From Microcystis wesenbergii FACHB-1317 (lineage in GTDB: Bacteria > Cyanobacteriota > Cyanobacteriia > Cyanobacteriales > Microcystaceae), in the NCBI RefSeq assembly GCF_014696875.1, contig NZ_JACJQV010000156.1, forward strand, positions 22,417 through 86,416: a stretch of DNA of 64,000 nucleotides, written 5' to 3'. A program made the translations under genes and the position numbers. A model generated the notes under the pieces. It made no database searches. It was not told where the DNA came from and worked only from the letters and a program-made list of their open reading frames with translations. Every line of letters starts with the position of its first letter. The stretch's first letter is position 1. Shown one piece after another: positions 40,143 to 49,696 of this stretch.

Positions 40143-41099
40143 ATGACGGAAACTTGGCAAACGATTCAATTCCCCAGTTCAGAAAGTGCGATCGCTTTAG
40201 CGGGTCATCAAGAAGCTAACCTCAAATTGATAGCCAGGCAAACTGGGGCGAATTTAGTCCTCAGAGGCATGGAATTGCGGATTGCGGGGCAACCGACCCC
40301 GGTGGAGCGTGCCACAGCGATTGTGCGCTCCTTAAGTATTTTATGGCAAGAGGCCAAGTTAATCGCCGAAGCCGATATTATGACCGCTATCCATGCCCTC
40401 GATACGGGGCGTTCTAGCGAGTATAAAGAACTACAGCAGGATATTTTGGCTCGTACCCGTCGCGGGGAGCTAATTCGGGCAAAAACCTTCCGTCAGCGTC
40501 AATATATCCAAGCGATTCAAAGTCACGATATCACCTTTTGTATTGGACCGGCTGGCACGGGGAAAACCTTTTTAGCCGCCGTTTTAGCCGTACAAGCTCT
40601 ATTAGAAGATAAAGTAGAACGGATTATCCTCACCCGGCCGGCCGTGGAAGCGGGGGAAAAATTAGGCTTTCTCCCGGGGGATTTACAGCAAAAAGTCGAT
40701 CCTTTTTTGCGTCCCCTCTACGATGCTTTATACGAATTTATCGAAGCGGCCAAAATTCCCGACCTGATGGAACGGGGTAAAATCGAAATCGCTCCCTTAG
40801 CTTATATGCGGGGACGAACCCTAGCTAATGCTTTTGTTATCGTTGATGAGGCCCAAAATACCACCCCAGCACAGTTAAAAATGGTCTTAACTCGCTTGGG
40901 ATTCGGTTCGCGCATGGTAGTAACTGGAGATGTCACCCAAACCGATTTACCGCAACAACAAGAATCGGGGTTAATTGCCGCTCAAAAAATCCTAAAATCA
41001 GTAGAAGGGATCGCTTTTTGTTACCTATCCCGGGCCGATGTGGTGCGTCATCCCCTAGTACAAAAAATTGTCTCAGCCTACGAACAGCAAGAAAAATAA
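40143..41099 (+). CDS. PhoH-family ATPase
   Basis: The 318-residue protein has a KH-like N-terminal part (residues 1-105) and a PhoH ATPase domain with Walker A GPAGTGKTFLA and Walker B VIVDEAQN, plus sensor-like VVTGDVTQTDLP. PhoH-like proteins are linked to RNA processing and phosphate stress. The exact role here is unknown. It is in tight spacing after rplT and before cysK, so co-transcription is likely. Confidence 0.9.
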   Translation: MTETWQTIQFPSSESAIALAGHQEANLKLIARQTGANLVLRGMELRIAGQPTPVERATAIVRSLSILWQEAKLIAEADIMTAIHALDTGRSSEYKELQQDILARTRRGELIRAKTFRQRQYIQAIQSHDITFCIGPAGTGKTFLAAVLAVQALLEDKVERIILTRPAVEAGEKLGFLPGDLQQKVDPFLRPLYDALYEFIEAAKIPDLMERGKIEIAPLAYMRGRTLANAFVIVDEAQNTTPAQLKMVLTRLGFGSRMVVTGDVTQTDLPQQQESGLIAAQKILKSVEGIAFCYLSRADVVRHPLVQKIVSAYEQQEK

Positions 41100-41105
41100 C
41101 AGATT

Positions 41106-42074
41106 ATGGATATTAAAAATGGTTTCGTCGATGCGGTGGGTAATACTCCCCTAATTCGTCTCAATAGTTTTAGCGAGGAAACCGGCTGCGAGATTCTCGG
41201 TAAGGCCGAATTTCTTAACCCCGGTGGTTCGGTCAAGGATCGGGCCGCTTTATATATTATCCAAGAAGCGGAAAAAGCTGGGACTCTCCAACCGGGGGGA
41301 ACCGTTGTCGAAGGAACCGCCGGCAATACTGGCATCGGTTTGGCCCATATCTGCAATGCTAAAGGTTATAAATGCCTGATTATCATTCCCGATACCCAAT
41401 CCCAAGAGAAAATCGACCTCTTAAGAACCCTTGGCGCGGAAGTGCGTACTGTTCCCGCCGTTCCCTACCGAGATGCCAATAATTACGTTAAATTATCGGG
41501 GAGATTGGCCAGGGAGATGGAAAATGCTATCTGGGCCAATCAATTCGATAATCTGGCTAATCGTCGCGCTCACTACGAAACCACTGGCCGGGAAATCTGG
41601 GAACAAACCGACGGTAAAATTGATGCTTGGGTGGCTGCCACGGGAACCGGGGGAACCTACGCGGGGGTGGCGATGTTTTTAAAAGACCAAAATCCGCAGG
41701 TGCGTTGCGTGGTGGCGGATCCGATGGGTAGCGGTTTATATAGTTATGTGAAAACTGGGACAATTACCCTGGAAGGTAGTTCAATTACTGAAGGGATTGG
41801 TAATAGTCGTATTACGGCTAATATGGAAGGCGCACCCATAGATGATGCCATTCAAATTGATGATCCCACTGCCATCAAAGTTGTTTATCAACTATTACAA
41901 AAAGATGGTTTATTTATGGGAGGTTCTGTGGGTATTAATGTTGGTGCTGCGGTAGCTTTAGCTAAACAAATGGGGCCAGGCCACACCATAGTTACTGTTC
42001 TTTGTGATGGTGGATCCCGTTATCAATCTCGTTTATATAATCCTCAATGGTTGGCTGAGAAAGGATTGGCTTAA
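41106..42074 (+). CDS. cysK: cysteine synthase A (O-acetylserine sulfhydrylase)
   Basis: This PLP enzyme joins sulfide and O-acetylserine to form cysteine. The PLP lysine lies in NPGGSVKDRAA, the substrate loop is EGTAGNTGIGLA and the phosphate cradle ATGTGGTYAG. At 322 residues the family length is matched. It begins 6 bases after the PhoH-family gene. Confidence 0.93.
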   Translation: MDIKNGFVDAVGNTPLIRLNSFSEETGCEILGKAEFLNPGGSVKDRAALYIIQEAEKAGTLQPGGTVVEGTAGNTGIGLAHICNAKGYKCLIIIPDTQSQEKIDLLRTLGAEVRTVPAVPYRDANNYVKLSGRLAREMENAIWANQFDNLANRRAHYETTGREIWEQTDGKIDAWVAATGTGGTYAGVAMFLKDQNPQVRCVVADPMGSGLYSYVKTGTITLEGSSITEGIGNSRITANMEGAPIDDAIQIDDPTAIKVVYQLLQKDGLFMGGSVGINVGAAVALAKQMGPGHTIVTVLCDGGSRYQSRLYNPQWLAEKGLA

Positions 42075-42113
42075 ATTGTTGTTAGGGTTAAGTCAGCCTT
42101 CAGCTAGATTAAG

Positions 42114-42247
42114 GCGATGAAACCCGAATCTTACAGGACAATAAAGAATTATCCCAGCGGGGATTAGTGGAGATAATGGTAGGGGTAGGGCAACAATTAG
42201 CGAAGGGAGCAAGGGAAAATGAGGCACGATTTTGGGCAAGCAATTAA
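42114..42247 (+). pseudogene. frameshifted N-terminal remnant of a TPR/CHAT-type protein
   Basis: From 42114 the sequence reads GDEP, then after an apparent one-base deletion (frame from 42125) RILQDNKELSQRGLVEIMVG ... QQLAKGARENEA to a TAA at 42245-42247. It parallels the fragment at 42886-43089 (GDEPRIVQKNQELLDEGLVQ). This motif set is the conserved N-terminus of cyanobacterial tetratricopeptide-CHAT protease-type proteins. Family recognition is from memory. Confidence 0.5.
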
Positions 42248-42298
42248 GACAAGATAGATAACAATACTGATAACTATCATTATTAGGAGAATCATCAG

Positions 42299-42577
42299 AT
42301 GTCAGTTACTATTGAACAGTATCTCAAAGAAATTTTAGGTTCAATTAATCAGAAGTTGGATAATCTACAAAAAGATGTTATGGATATTAAAATAGTACAG
42401 GCAAGATTAGAGGAAAAGGTGGACGCTTTAGAAAAAGATATTGAAGGGGTAAAAGAAGATACAAAAGAATTAAAAGGCTCTCAGAAAGCCCAGATTTGGA
42501 CGTTAATCGGCATCTTGGGAACAGCTTTAATAGGAACAGTTATTCGCTATATTATTCTCCCTTTTCCTCAATCATAA
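42299..42577 (+). CDS. small coiled-coil protein with C-terminal membrane segment (distant MSNETV relative)
   Basis: The 92-residue protein begins MSVTIEQYLKEILGSINQKL, then a strongly charged heptad helix (ARLEEKVDALEKDIEGVKED) and a hydrophobic span (about residues 65-84) with tail FPQS. It shares architecture and length, but little sequence, with the MSNETV proteins. GGAGAATCATCAG precedes the ATG. It lies within an accessory island. Function unknown. Confidence 0.65.
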   Translation: MSVTIEQYLKEILGSINQKLDNLQKDVMDIKIVQARLEEKVDALEKDIEGVKEDTKELKGSQKAQIWTLIGILGTALIGTVIRYIILPFPQS

Positions 42578-42638
42578 TTAAGACAATGAATTTTGAACCG
42601 CCTTCTGCAACAGTTATTCCTCAAATTGCAGAAAATCA

Positions 42639-42714
42639 CTGTACGGGCGAAGCATTTGGGCAATAACTTATCGCTGAAATCCTAGATTTTTTATCCGAAT
42701 GCTTCGCCCCTACC
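42639..42714. repeat. hairpin repeat, island copy 1
   Basis: CTGTACGGGCGAAGCATTTGG ... CCGAATGCTTCGCCCCTAC is a 76-base inverted repeat, the same inner hairpin as in the MITE at 12694-12921. It is almost identical to the copy at 42786-42861. Confidence 0.8.
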
Positions 42715-42785
42715 CCGGGCAATAAACTAATAACCTTCGCCTATTATCCCTGTGATAAAATTACGATAATCTCCCCATTAAATCC

Positions 42786-42861
42786 CTGTACGGGCGAAGC
42801 ATTTGGGCAATAACCTATCGCTGAAATCCTAGATTTTTTATCCGAATGCTTCGCCCCTACC
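42786..42861. repeat. hairpin repeat, island copy 2
   Basis: Differs from the copy at 42639-42714 by a single base in the part compared (ACCTATCG against ACTTATCG). The two sit 147 bases apart in direct orientation, which points to a recent duplication. Confidence 0.8.
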
Positions 42862-42885
42862 CATCAATTCCCCATCTACCACGCC

Positions 42886-43089
42886 ATGAATGAACAACGC
42901 ACCCAAGCTTATCTAAACCTGATTAATCAGCTATTATCCTGCAATGATGGCGATGAACCCCGCATTGTGCAGAAAAATCAGGAATTGCTGGATGAGGGGT
43001 TGGTACAGGTAATGGTAGCAGTAGCGCAATGCTTAGGTGATGTTATACTAATAATAGTCTTGCCCAAATTTTTATTAAGGACGGGATGA
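42886..43089 (+). pseudogene. truncated N-terminus of a TPR/CHAT-type protein
   Basis: A 67-codon frame begins MNEQRTQAYLNLINQLLSC and continues GDEPRIVQKNQELLDEGLVQ and VMVAVAQCLG, as in the leader domain of cyanobacterial TPR-CHAT proteins. Homology stops near residue 51 and the remaining residues (VILIIVLPKFLLR) are unrelated. The TPR and CHAT parts are missing. It may still be translated, but as a stub. Confidence 0.55.
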
Positions 43090-43099
43090 TCTTAAAAAT

Positions 43100-43228
43100 A
43101 TGCAATATCAAGTCAATCTCAAGCAATCAGAAGAGGTATATGCCGTTCATTCAAAATCGACAAATTGGGTTTTGGGTTTTATTGTCGATGTAGTCGGGGA
43201 TGAGCATTTTATTCTTATTGAGTATTGA
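43100..43228 (+). pseudogene. HicB-like antitoxin N-terminal fragment
   Basis: ATG 43100 opens 42 codons beginning MQYQVNLKQSEEVYAV, similar to the first strand of HicB antitoxins (…VNLKQSEEGYAV…). The expected CPGLPGC-type continuation is absent and no HicA is adjacent. It overlaps the end of the opposite-strand helicase gene by 14 bases. Probably a leftover. Confidence 0.35.
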
Positions 43229-46037
43229 TTGAATTTAAAAGTAATTTGAGATCATCATCTTCATTTTCAGGCTTTAAATATAATGCACAAATTCGCTCAA
43301 CATCATCGGCTAAAACTTGATTTTTTTGACACCAATCTTGAAGGCAAATATCACTTAAATTTTCAATAAAATCATGGTCAACATTAGCGGCTGGCGTACT
43401 TTCTTCACAGGCAATTTTATCTAAAATTTTAACAATATCAGGTTCAGCTAATTGTTTAGTCCTGGTATTATAAAAAATGCCGTGATAATTTTGCTTATGT
43501 AAAACTAATAGATAAAGTAAGGGATGTTTTTCTGAATATATTTTAGCACTAATTAAATCATCAGATAAAGTTTTTGCATAATCACGATTAAGTTGAAGTT
43601 TTGCTGTATGTTGATAATAAGGAGAAATATCTAAATCTGCTAAAGCATTAAGATTGATTTCCCCAGATTCAATCGTCACTTGAGATGCCATTTCAGAAAT
43701 ATTAATTTCTTGAGTTTCCGCAGTAGTTAAAACAGGTAAATCAATTACTTTTTTTGATTCTTGATGACGAGACATTAATTTTTTCCATCGTTTTTGAATT
43801 TCCACTAAATTACGATTTAGTTCAGTGTGACTATTCTTTTCGGTTAGTGTTGGCACAAAAGTATAAATGTGAACGATGCGAGGTAAATGCCAAAAACGTA
43901 AAATTCTTCCCGCTCTTTGAACTGGTGCGATCGGAGTCCAATCAATATCATAATTAATAACTACTGAAGCATCTTGCATATTGACACCAACACCATGGGC
44001 ATCAGTCGAAATAAAAATATCATAATTTTCGGCAAATTTCTCGGTTGTTTTATTGGAGTGAGGAGCAAATTGTTTAATTAACTGTTCAATCTCTCTACTA
44101 TCTTTCATCTGATATTTTTTTTCATCTTCGCTTTGCTCGATAGTATATGCAATTTTTAAAGAGGGAAAATTCTTTTCAAAGTGCTGAGAAAGATAAAAAA
44201 CTGTAGCCCTTCTCTCACAAAAAATAATTACCTTTTGCTGTTTTTCTAATACCTGCTCTTTGATAAGGGCAGACAAAATTTGTAATTTTAGATCAAGGTT
44301 CTGATTAAGGTTTTGGTTGATTCGTTTCAGTTTAGCAATAATAGGTCTTAAAACATTTTCTCTATCTTCACGAGAAAACACAAATTCAAGTTTATGAAAA
44401 TTAAAACTATTCTCACCGCCAGGAGTATCAGCAATCCTTTCTAAAACTCCTTGAAGTGAGAGGGGCGAACTTGCCCATGCAATTTTAACTGAACGATTAA
44501 ATAAATCTTTAAACATGATATTTTTAGATTTAAGGTTAAAGTAGCCTTTGACTATTGCTTCAGTCAATTCATCTTGAAGAATAAGAGAAAAATTAATGCT
44601 ATGAAGAATTATATTTGGCACATAATGTCTTTCTTCACCAAAATTAATATAGGTTTCTAATCCTTCCTTTTGACCATAATATTTAGCAACGTGAGGAGTT
44701 GTTAATTGACTAGCTACAGAAAGATTAATAAATTCATCTATATCGTTGATACACCAAGCATTAATATCTTTTTTTTCTTCTGTAAATAAATGATCCTGTT
44801 CTGGACACTTTTCCAAGAAATAGTCAAATTCTTGAGGTTTACTTTCGCAAGTGTGAGGAAGTAGATAAAGTTGATTATTGATATTTTCAATATCTTTAGT
44901 ATAAGGTGAACCAGTTAAAAGTAAAACTTTAAGATTACCCTTTTTTACTAATTCTCTAAGTTTGATAAAAGCTAATCTTTCTTTTGGTTTTTTAGTCATA
45001 TTAAATAAATCTTGTTTAAATCGATTTCTAAATTCTTGACTTTCATCAATAATTAATAACCAACGCTGATTTTTAATATCTTCTAAAATATCTTCAAATA
45101 ATTCCAAGGCATGATCTTGTCTAGCATCTTTTTTATCAAACGTTTGCCGCACAAAATATTCACAGGGTAATCCCGCTTCCCGCATTTCTTTTTGCCAATT
45201 GCTGCGGACGGCTTTAGGTCCAATAACCATGATATTATCAATTAAATCTTCATCTCGTAAATGAAGAGCTACATGAACCGCTACAACAGTTTTGCCTAGT
45301 CCAGTTGAAGCAACCAGCATTGAGCCATCAAAGTTTTTGATCTGTCGTAAAGTTTGGGCAATCATGTCAATTTGGTAGGAAAGTGGCTTTTTAGAATATC
45401 TAGTTTTGGGAGGCTGGATATTTTCTAAAACCAACATAGTTTTGAGATAAATGTCCCAAGGTGCAGCAAACTGTAACCATTTTAGTAAAATTTCTAATAG
45501 TTCTTGAGTTAAATCTTTAGCCTCAGCAAAATAATCATCAAATTCTTTAACTAATGCAAGAACCTCTGTTTTATCAGTGATAATATTACCACCCTCAACT
45601 TGTTCTCTTAATCCTTTACCAGTTAAATTTGACGAAGTTTGAATTGCCGCTTTTTCATCACAAATGTAAAGTTTATTATGATGATCTTTGGCTCTGGCAT
45701 CTACAATTCCAAACTGATTTGATTGTATTTTTTCTATAATATCAAGAACTGATTTTCTTCTATCTCTGTCTAATCCTATACGCACATCTCTCATTATTTC
45801 TTGAATTAATGCCATCCTTGCCCTTTGCTCTCCTGGATCATCTAAACCTACCAAAATATAGGTTTGTTTTCCTGTAGTATAACCCCGAACTAAATTCCAA
45901 CCTTTAATCGTAAAAAAGCCTGTGGCAATGCGAATTTTTTGATTAGCTTCTTCTAAGTATTTTGTAATATATTCTATTGATTTACCTGATTCAAACCAGC
46001 TTAATCTGTTGTTATTTAAAGATTTTAATTCTTTCAT
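43215..46037 (-). CDS. PLD-nuclease / SNF2-type helicase fusion (defence candidate)
   Basis: This 940-residue protein has an N-terminal phospholipase D-like domain (about 10-180) with a complete HxKx4D motif (H120, K122, D127) followed by SSNLT. A superfamily 2 helicase follows: Walker A STGLGKT (244-250), Walker B DESQ (331-334), motif III-like LLLTGSP (372-378), and a C-terminal helicase half with STDAHGVGVNMQ (678-689) and QRAGRILR (707-714). The last 200 residues are unassigned. The single HKD suggests a dimeric nuclease. Codons are markedly AT-rich relative to leuS and cysK beside it, consistent with transfer. PLD plus SNF2 pairs occur in anti-phage systems such as DISARM as separate proteins. 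Defence function is inferred. Confidence 0.82.
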   Translation of the reverse strand: MKELKSLNNNRLSWFESGKSIEYITKYLEEANQKIRIATGFFTIKGWNLVRGYTTGKQTYILVGLDDPGEQRARMALIQEIMRDVRIGLDRDRRKSVLDIIEKIQSNQFGIVDARAKDHHNKLYICDEKAAIQTSSNLTGKGLREQVEGGNIITDKTEVLALVKEFDDYFAEAKDLTQELLEILLKWLQFAAPWDIYLKTMLVLENIQPPKTRYSKKPLSYQIDMIAQTLRQIKNFDGSMLVASTGLGKTVVAVHVALHLRDEDLIDNIMVIGPKAVRSNWQKEMREAGLPCEYFVRQTFDKKDARQDHALELFEDILEDIKNQRWLLIIDESQEFRNRFKQDLFNMTKKPKERLAFIKLRELVKKGNLKVLLLTGSPYTKDIENINNQLYLLPHTCESKPQEFDYFLEKCPEQDHLFTEEKKDINAWCINDIDEFINLSVASQLTTPHVAKYYGQKEGLETYINFGEERHYVPNIILHSINFSLILQDELTEAIVKGYFNLKSKNIMFKDLFNRSVKIAWASSPLSLQGVLERIADTPGGENSFNFHKLEFVFSREDRENVLRPIIAKLKRINQNLNQNLDLKLQILSALIKEQVLEKQQKVIIFCERRATVFYLSQHFEKNFPSLKIAYTIEQSEDEKKYQMKDSREIEQLIKQFAPHSNKTTEKFAENYDIFISTDAHGVGVNMQDASVVINYDIDWTPIAPVQRAGRILRFWHLPRIVHIYTFVPTLTEKNSHTELNRNLVEIQKRWKKLMSRHQESKKVIDLPVLTTAETQEINISEMASQVTIESGEINLNALADLDISPYYQHTAKLQLNRDYAKTLSDDLISAKIYSEKHPLLYLLVLHKQNYHGIFYNTRTKQLAEPDIVKILDKIACEESTPAANVDHDFIENLSDICLQDWCQKNQVLADDVERICALYLKPENEDDDLKLLLNSINTQ

Positions 46038-46093
46038 ATTAAACCTTCAATATCGAGATATATTCTGAATCGTAAGTCATAAGTCAGTAAGTC

Positions 46094-46215
46094 GGGAGCA
46101 TCTCACCTTTGTAACCCCTAAATCAGGTTTTTATGTCAAGCTATTTTGAAAGCCTTGCTAGAAAACAGTTTTAGGATAAGTATAATTACTCACTTGCATA
46201 AATGAGATGCTCCCC
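46094..46215. mobile_element. 122-bp MITE with 7-bp target duplication
   Basis: Ends GGGAGCATCTCA and TGAGATGCTCCCC are inverted repeats. The element is flanked by GTAAGTC at 46087-46093 and 46216-46222, an apparent target site duplication. A solo end (GTGAGATGCTCT) follows near 46309-46320. It lies just upstream of the helicase gene. Confidence 0.7.
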
Positions 46216-46323
46216 GTAAGTCATAACTATTATAATCTCATTTCTCTTTGTGATCAAGTTGAAGATTTTCTAGTTTTTGACGGCTATAAGCATTAATACT
46301 CATTGCACAAGTGAGATGCTCTC

Positions 46324-46443
46324 TACTAAATCTGGTTATTAAAGACTGATTATTTATTCCCCTTTTTGCATGAGTGCATGATCAGAAAACGGGTTTCTCG
46401 GAGAAACCCGTTTTCTTTGCGTTACTCAACGGATTTAGTATTA
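46324..46443. mobile_element. MITE with perfect internal hairpin, copy 2 (inverted)
   Basis: Inverted copy of the element at 26691-26813, sharing the AGAAAACGGGTTTCTC hairpin and the TGCATGAGTGCATG segment. It lies directly before the end of leuS. Confidence 0.8.
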
Positions 46444-46454
46444 CTGATAGTCAT

Positions 46455-49007
46455 TTAAACCACGACAAAATTAACTAATTTGCCCGGGACAACAATCACT
46501 TTTTTGATTTCCTTACCCTCTAAATAACGTTGGGCGATTTCCGATTCCAGAGCGAGGGTTTCTAGGGTGCTTTTATCGGCACTAGCGGGAACTTGTATCG
46601 TGCCTCTGGTTTTTCCCAAAATTTGGATGACAAGAGTAATCTCGTCCACAATAAGGGCAGTGGGATCAACTTTTGGCCAGGGTTGCAGGTGAATTGATTG
46701 GCTATGGCCTAAAGCTTGCCATAATTCTTCGCTAAGATGGGGAGCAAAGAGGGAAAGTAAGATTAATAGGGTTTCGATTCCTTCCCGATAAATGGGGGAT
46801 GCAAAACACTTATTATCCCCTAAAGCGTTACTGAGTTTCATCAATTCGGAAATGGCGGTATTAAATTGATAATCTCCTTCTAAATCCTCGGAGATTTCTT
46901 TAATAGCGGTGTGAATTGCCCGTCTTAAATCCTTGTCAGTTTTCGAGAAAGTCTCTATTTTTTTAACTTGCTTGGGTTTATTTTCAATATACTCGCTGAC
47001 TAAACGCCACACCCGATTAAGAAAGCGAAATTGTCCTTCTACCCCCGCATCTTCCCACTGTAAATCTTTTTCTGGGGGTGCAGTAAAAAGTATAAACATT
47101 CGGGCAGTATCGGCCCCATATTTTTCCAGGACTTTCAGAGGATCAACGCCGTTATATTTCGACTTAGACATTTTTTCAAAGAAGAAAGAAAGAACTTCTC
47201 CCGTGTCTTTATCGCAATATTTATCCTCTTTATAGATAACATTTTCTGCGGGGACATATTTGCCCGTTTCGGGATTTTTGTAGGTTAATCCCTGTACCAT
47301 TCCCTGGGTTAATAGACGGTTAAAAGGTTCATCGACATTAACTAAACCTCGGTCTCTTAAAACTTTGGTAAAGAAACGAGAATAGAGTAAATGTAGAATA
47401 GCGTGTTCGATTCCTCCGACGTATTGATCCACGGGCATCCAATCATTAACCTTCTCGAATTGAAAGGGTATATCTTCATTTTTAGCATCGGTATAACGGA
47501 GGAAATACCAACTAGAATCGATGAAAGTATCCATGGTGTCGGTTTCCCGTTTTGCGGGAGTGCCACAGCGAGGACAATCCACATTTACCCAGTCTTCTAA
47601 TTTGGCTAAAGGAGAAGCACCTCGACCGCTAAATTCGACATTTTCCGGTAAAGTAACGGGTAAATTATCGATAGGTACTGGCACGGTTCCACAGTGGGGA
47701 CAGTGGATAACTGGAATCGGACAACCCCAATATCTTTGACGGGAAATTAACCAATCCCGGAGGCGATATTGTATTCTAGCTTTGCCGTAACCTTGGGCAG
47801 TGGCATAATCAATAATAGCGGTTTTTCCTTCTTGGGAATTCAGTCCATTAAATTGAGCGGAATTAATCATAATTCCCGCTTCTGTATAGGCCTCTTTTAA
47901 CTCAATTTCGCCACTTTCTGGAGTAATAACTATCTTAATTTGCAGGTTATTTTCCTGAGCAAATTTAAAATCGCGACTGTCGTGAGCCGGGACTCCCATC
48001 ACTGCACCAGTACCGTATTCGTAGAGGACATAATCAGCAATTAAAATCGGAATTTCTGCACCAGTAAAAGGATTAATTGCCACTCCTCCGGTTTTAATAC
48101 CGCGTTTGGGTTTATCTTCGGCAGTTCTTTCTAATTCGCTTTCGCTGGCTATCTCTTGAATAAAAGTTTCTACGGCCGATTTTTGTTCGGGAGTGGTAAC
48201 TTGTAAAGTTAAGGGATGTTCGGGAGCAAGTACCACATAAGTGACTCCATAAACCGTATCGGGACGAGTGGTAAAAACGGCAATTTTTTCTGGGGAATTA
48301 ACAAGAGGAAATTCTAAATAAGCACCTACCGATTTACCAATCCAGTTGGCCTGCATGGTTTTAACCCGTTCTGGCCAACCGGTAAGTTTATCTAAATCAG
48401 TGAGTAATTGTTCGGCATAATCGGTGATTTTTAGGAACCATTGCCGGAGTAATTTTCTTTCTACTTTAGCACCCGATCGCCAAGATTTTCCTTCACTATC
48501 TACCTGTTCATTGGCCAAGACAGTTTGATCGATAGGATCCCAATTCACTGCCGCTTCTTTTTGGTAGGCTAATCCCGATTCAAAAAACTGTAAAAATAGC
48601 CATTGGGTCCAACGATAATATTCTGGGGAACAGGTGGCAACTTCTCTTTCCCAATCGATAGATAATCCTAACTGTTGTAATTGCCGTTTCATCTGGGCAA
48701 TATTTTGATCAGTCCATTTTGCCGGAGGAACTCCCCTTTCAATAGCGGCATTTTCTGCGGGTAATCCGAAAGCATCCCACCCCATGGGATGCAGCACGCG
48801 ATAACCCTGCATTCTTTTCAGACGGGCAATCACATCGGTGATAGTATAGTTGCGAACGTGACCCATGTGCAGGTTGCCCGATGGATAGGGGAACATGGAG
48901 AGGGCGTAAAATTTCGGTTTATCGGCGTTTTCTGGGGTTTTGTCCAATCCCATTTGCTGCCAAATCTTCTGCCATTTCTGTTCGATTTCTGCGGGGTTGT
49001 ACGGCAC
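46455..49007 (-). CDS. leuS: leucyl-tRNA synthetase
   Basis: The 850-residue class Ia synthetase has the HIGH-type motif HMGHVRN, the KMSKS motif ([10 protein letters not shown]), the zinc-like [11 protein letters not shown] and CPRCGTPA knuckles, and an editing CP1 domain (about 220-420). It charges tRNA-Leu. Intact full length with usual cyanobacterial features. Confidence 0.97.
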   Translation of the reverse strand: MPYNPAEIEQKWQKIWQQMGLDKTPENADKPKFYALSMFPYPSGNLHMGHVRNYTITDVIARLKRMQGYRVLHPMGWDAFGLPAENAAIERGVPPAKWTDQNIAQMKRQLQQLGLSIDWEREVATCSPEYYRWTQWLFLQFFESGLAYQKEAAVNWDPIDQTVLANEQVDSEGKSWRSGAKVERKLLRQWFLKITDYAEQLLTDLDKLTGWPERVKTMQANWIGKSVGAYLEFPLVNSPEKIAVFTTRPDTVYGVTYVVLAPEHPLTLQVTTPEQKSAVETFIQEIASESELERTAEDKPKRGIKTGGVAINPFTGAEIPILIADYVLYEYGTGAVMGVPAHDSRDFKFAQENNLQIKIVITPESGEIELKEAYTEAGIMINSAQFNGLNSQEGKTAIIDYATAQGYGKARIQYRLRDWLISRQRYWGCPIPVIHCPHCGTVPVPIDNLPVTLPENVEFSGRGASPLAKLEDWVNVDCPRCGTPAKRETDTMDTFIDSSWYFLRYTDAKNEDIPFQFEKVNDWMPVDQYVGGIEHAILHLLYSRFFTKVLRDRGLVNVDEPFNRLLTQGMVQGLTYKNPETGKYVPAENVIYKEDKYCDKDTGEVLSFFFEKMSKSKYNGVDPLKVLEKYGADTARMFILFTAPPEKDLQWEDAGVEGQFRFLNRVWRLVSEYIENKPKQVKKIETFSKTDKDLRRAIHTAIKEISEDLEGDYQFNTAISELMKLSNALGDNKCFASPIYREGIETLLILLSLFAPHLSEELWQALGHSQSIHLQPWPKVDPTALIVDEITLVIQILGKTRGTIQVPASADKSTLETLALESEIAQRYLEGKEIKKVIVVPGKLVNFVVV

Positions 49008-49165
49008 TGGGGTCTTTTCTCCTGAGTTGTATCTATCCCTCCCATTTTACAGCAGCCGGCTGGCGGCAATTGCCAGTCTTGGGGTTATCTATCTTGCCAA
49101 AAATCCTATGGGTTTTAGTGGTTAATTTTCCCGGGGAATATTAAACCTCTTGCATAATTAACTTT

Positions 49166-49191
49166 TGAGGGTTCAAAAACCTCAAAAATAA
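49166..49191. terminator. stem-loop after the 20-codon ORF
   Basis: TTTTGAGG (49172 end region) and CCTCAAAA form a stem around GTTCAAAAA. It could terminate a short transcript on the minus strand that includes the 20-codon frame at 49182-49244, though it overlaps the end of that frame. Confidence 0.35.
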
Positions 49192-49244
49192 GGATTAAAT
49201 CGCATAAAATCTGTAAATAGACCATTTAACTGATTATTATTCAT
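49182..49244 (-). CDS. possible 20-residue peptide
   Basis: A minus-strand ATG at 49244 follows AGGAG (at 49252-49256) by seven bases and encodes MNNNQLNGLFTDFMRFNPYF before TGA. I recognise no family. The ribosome site spacing is good, but a chance ORF or the stub of a decayed gene is possible. Otherwise the gap 49008-49336 is empty. Confidence 0.25.
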   Translation of the reverse strand: MNNNQLNGLFTDFMRFNPYF

Positions 49245-49336
49245 TCTTAATTCTCCTGACTACTGACTACTGGCTACTGACTCCTAACCCTAACAACAAT
49301 TTTTGATTTTTACCAGAGGTTAACAGCCGTTCGACT

Positions 49337-49669
49337 TCACCCAATAGTTACTTGACTGGTATCGACGCTGGTTGCCCCATGGACTTTACTGGCAATGGCC
49401 ACCATTTTATTTAAAGTCGCCTGATTGGAAACCGCACCCTTTAGTACAACTTTACCACCAGTTTGAGCGACCCACAATTTGTCTTCATCAGCTAAATCCG
49501 GTGTCTCGTCAAAAGCTAAAACTACTCGTTTAGCTAGTCCGCTTTCGTCGTATTTTCCATCTAATCCGACTCTTTCGGCGGGAATATCCGCAGCAGCGGC
49601 TTTCCCTGCGATCGCACTAGCGGCATCTGCCGGTTTATCTAAGCCGAAAATTCTTTTTAACCAATCCAT
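49337..49669 (-). CDS. BON-domain protein
   Basis: The 110-residue protein begins MDWLKRIFGLDKPADAASA and carries a C-terminal BON domain (about residues 50-108: KVVLKGAVSNQATLNKMVAIA). BON domains bind phospholipid or act in envelope stress. ATG 49669 is chosen because AGGAG lies eight bases upstream. A GTG at 49678 is also in frame. No signal peptide is obvious. Confidence 0.75.
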   Translation of the reverse strand: MDWLKRIFGLDKPADAASAIAGKAAAADIPAERVGLDGKYDESGLAKRVVLAFDETPDLADEDKLWVAQTGGKVVLKGAVSNQATLNKMVAIASKVHGATSVDTSQVTIG

Positions 49670-49696
49670 TGCTAACACTCCTGATTGAGTCCTGTC

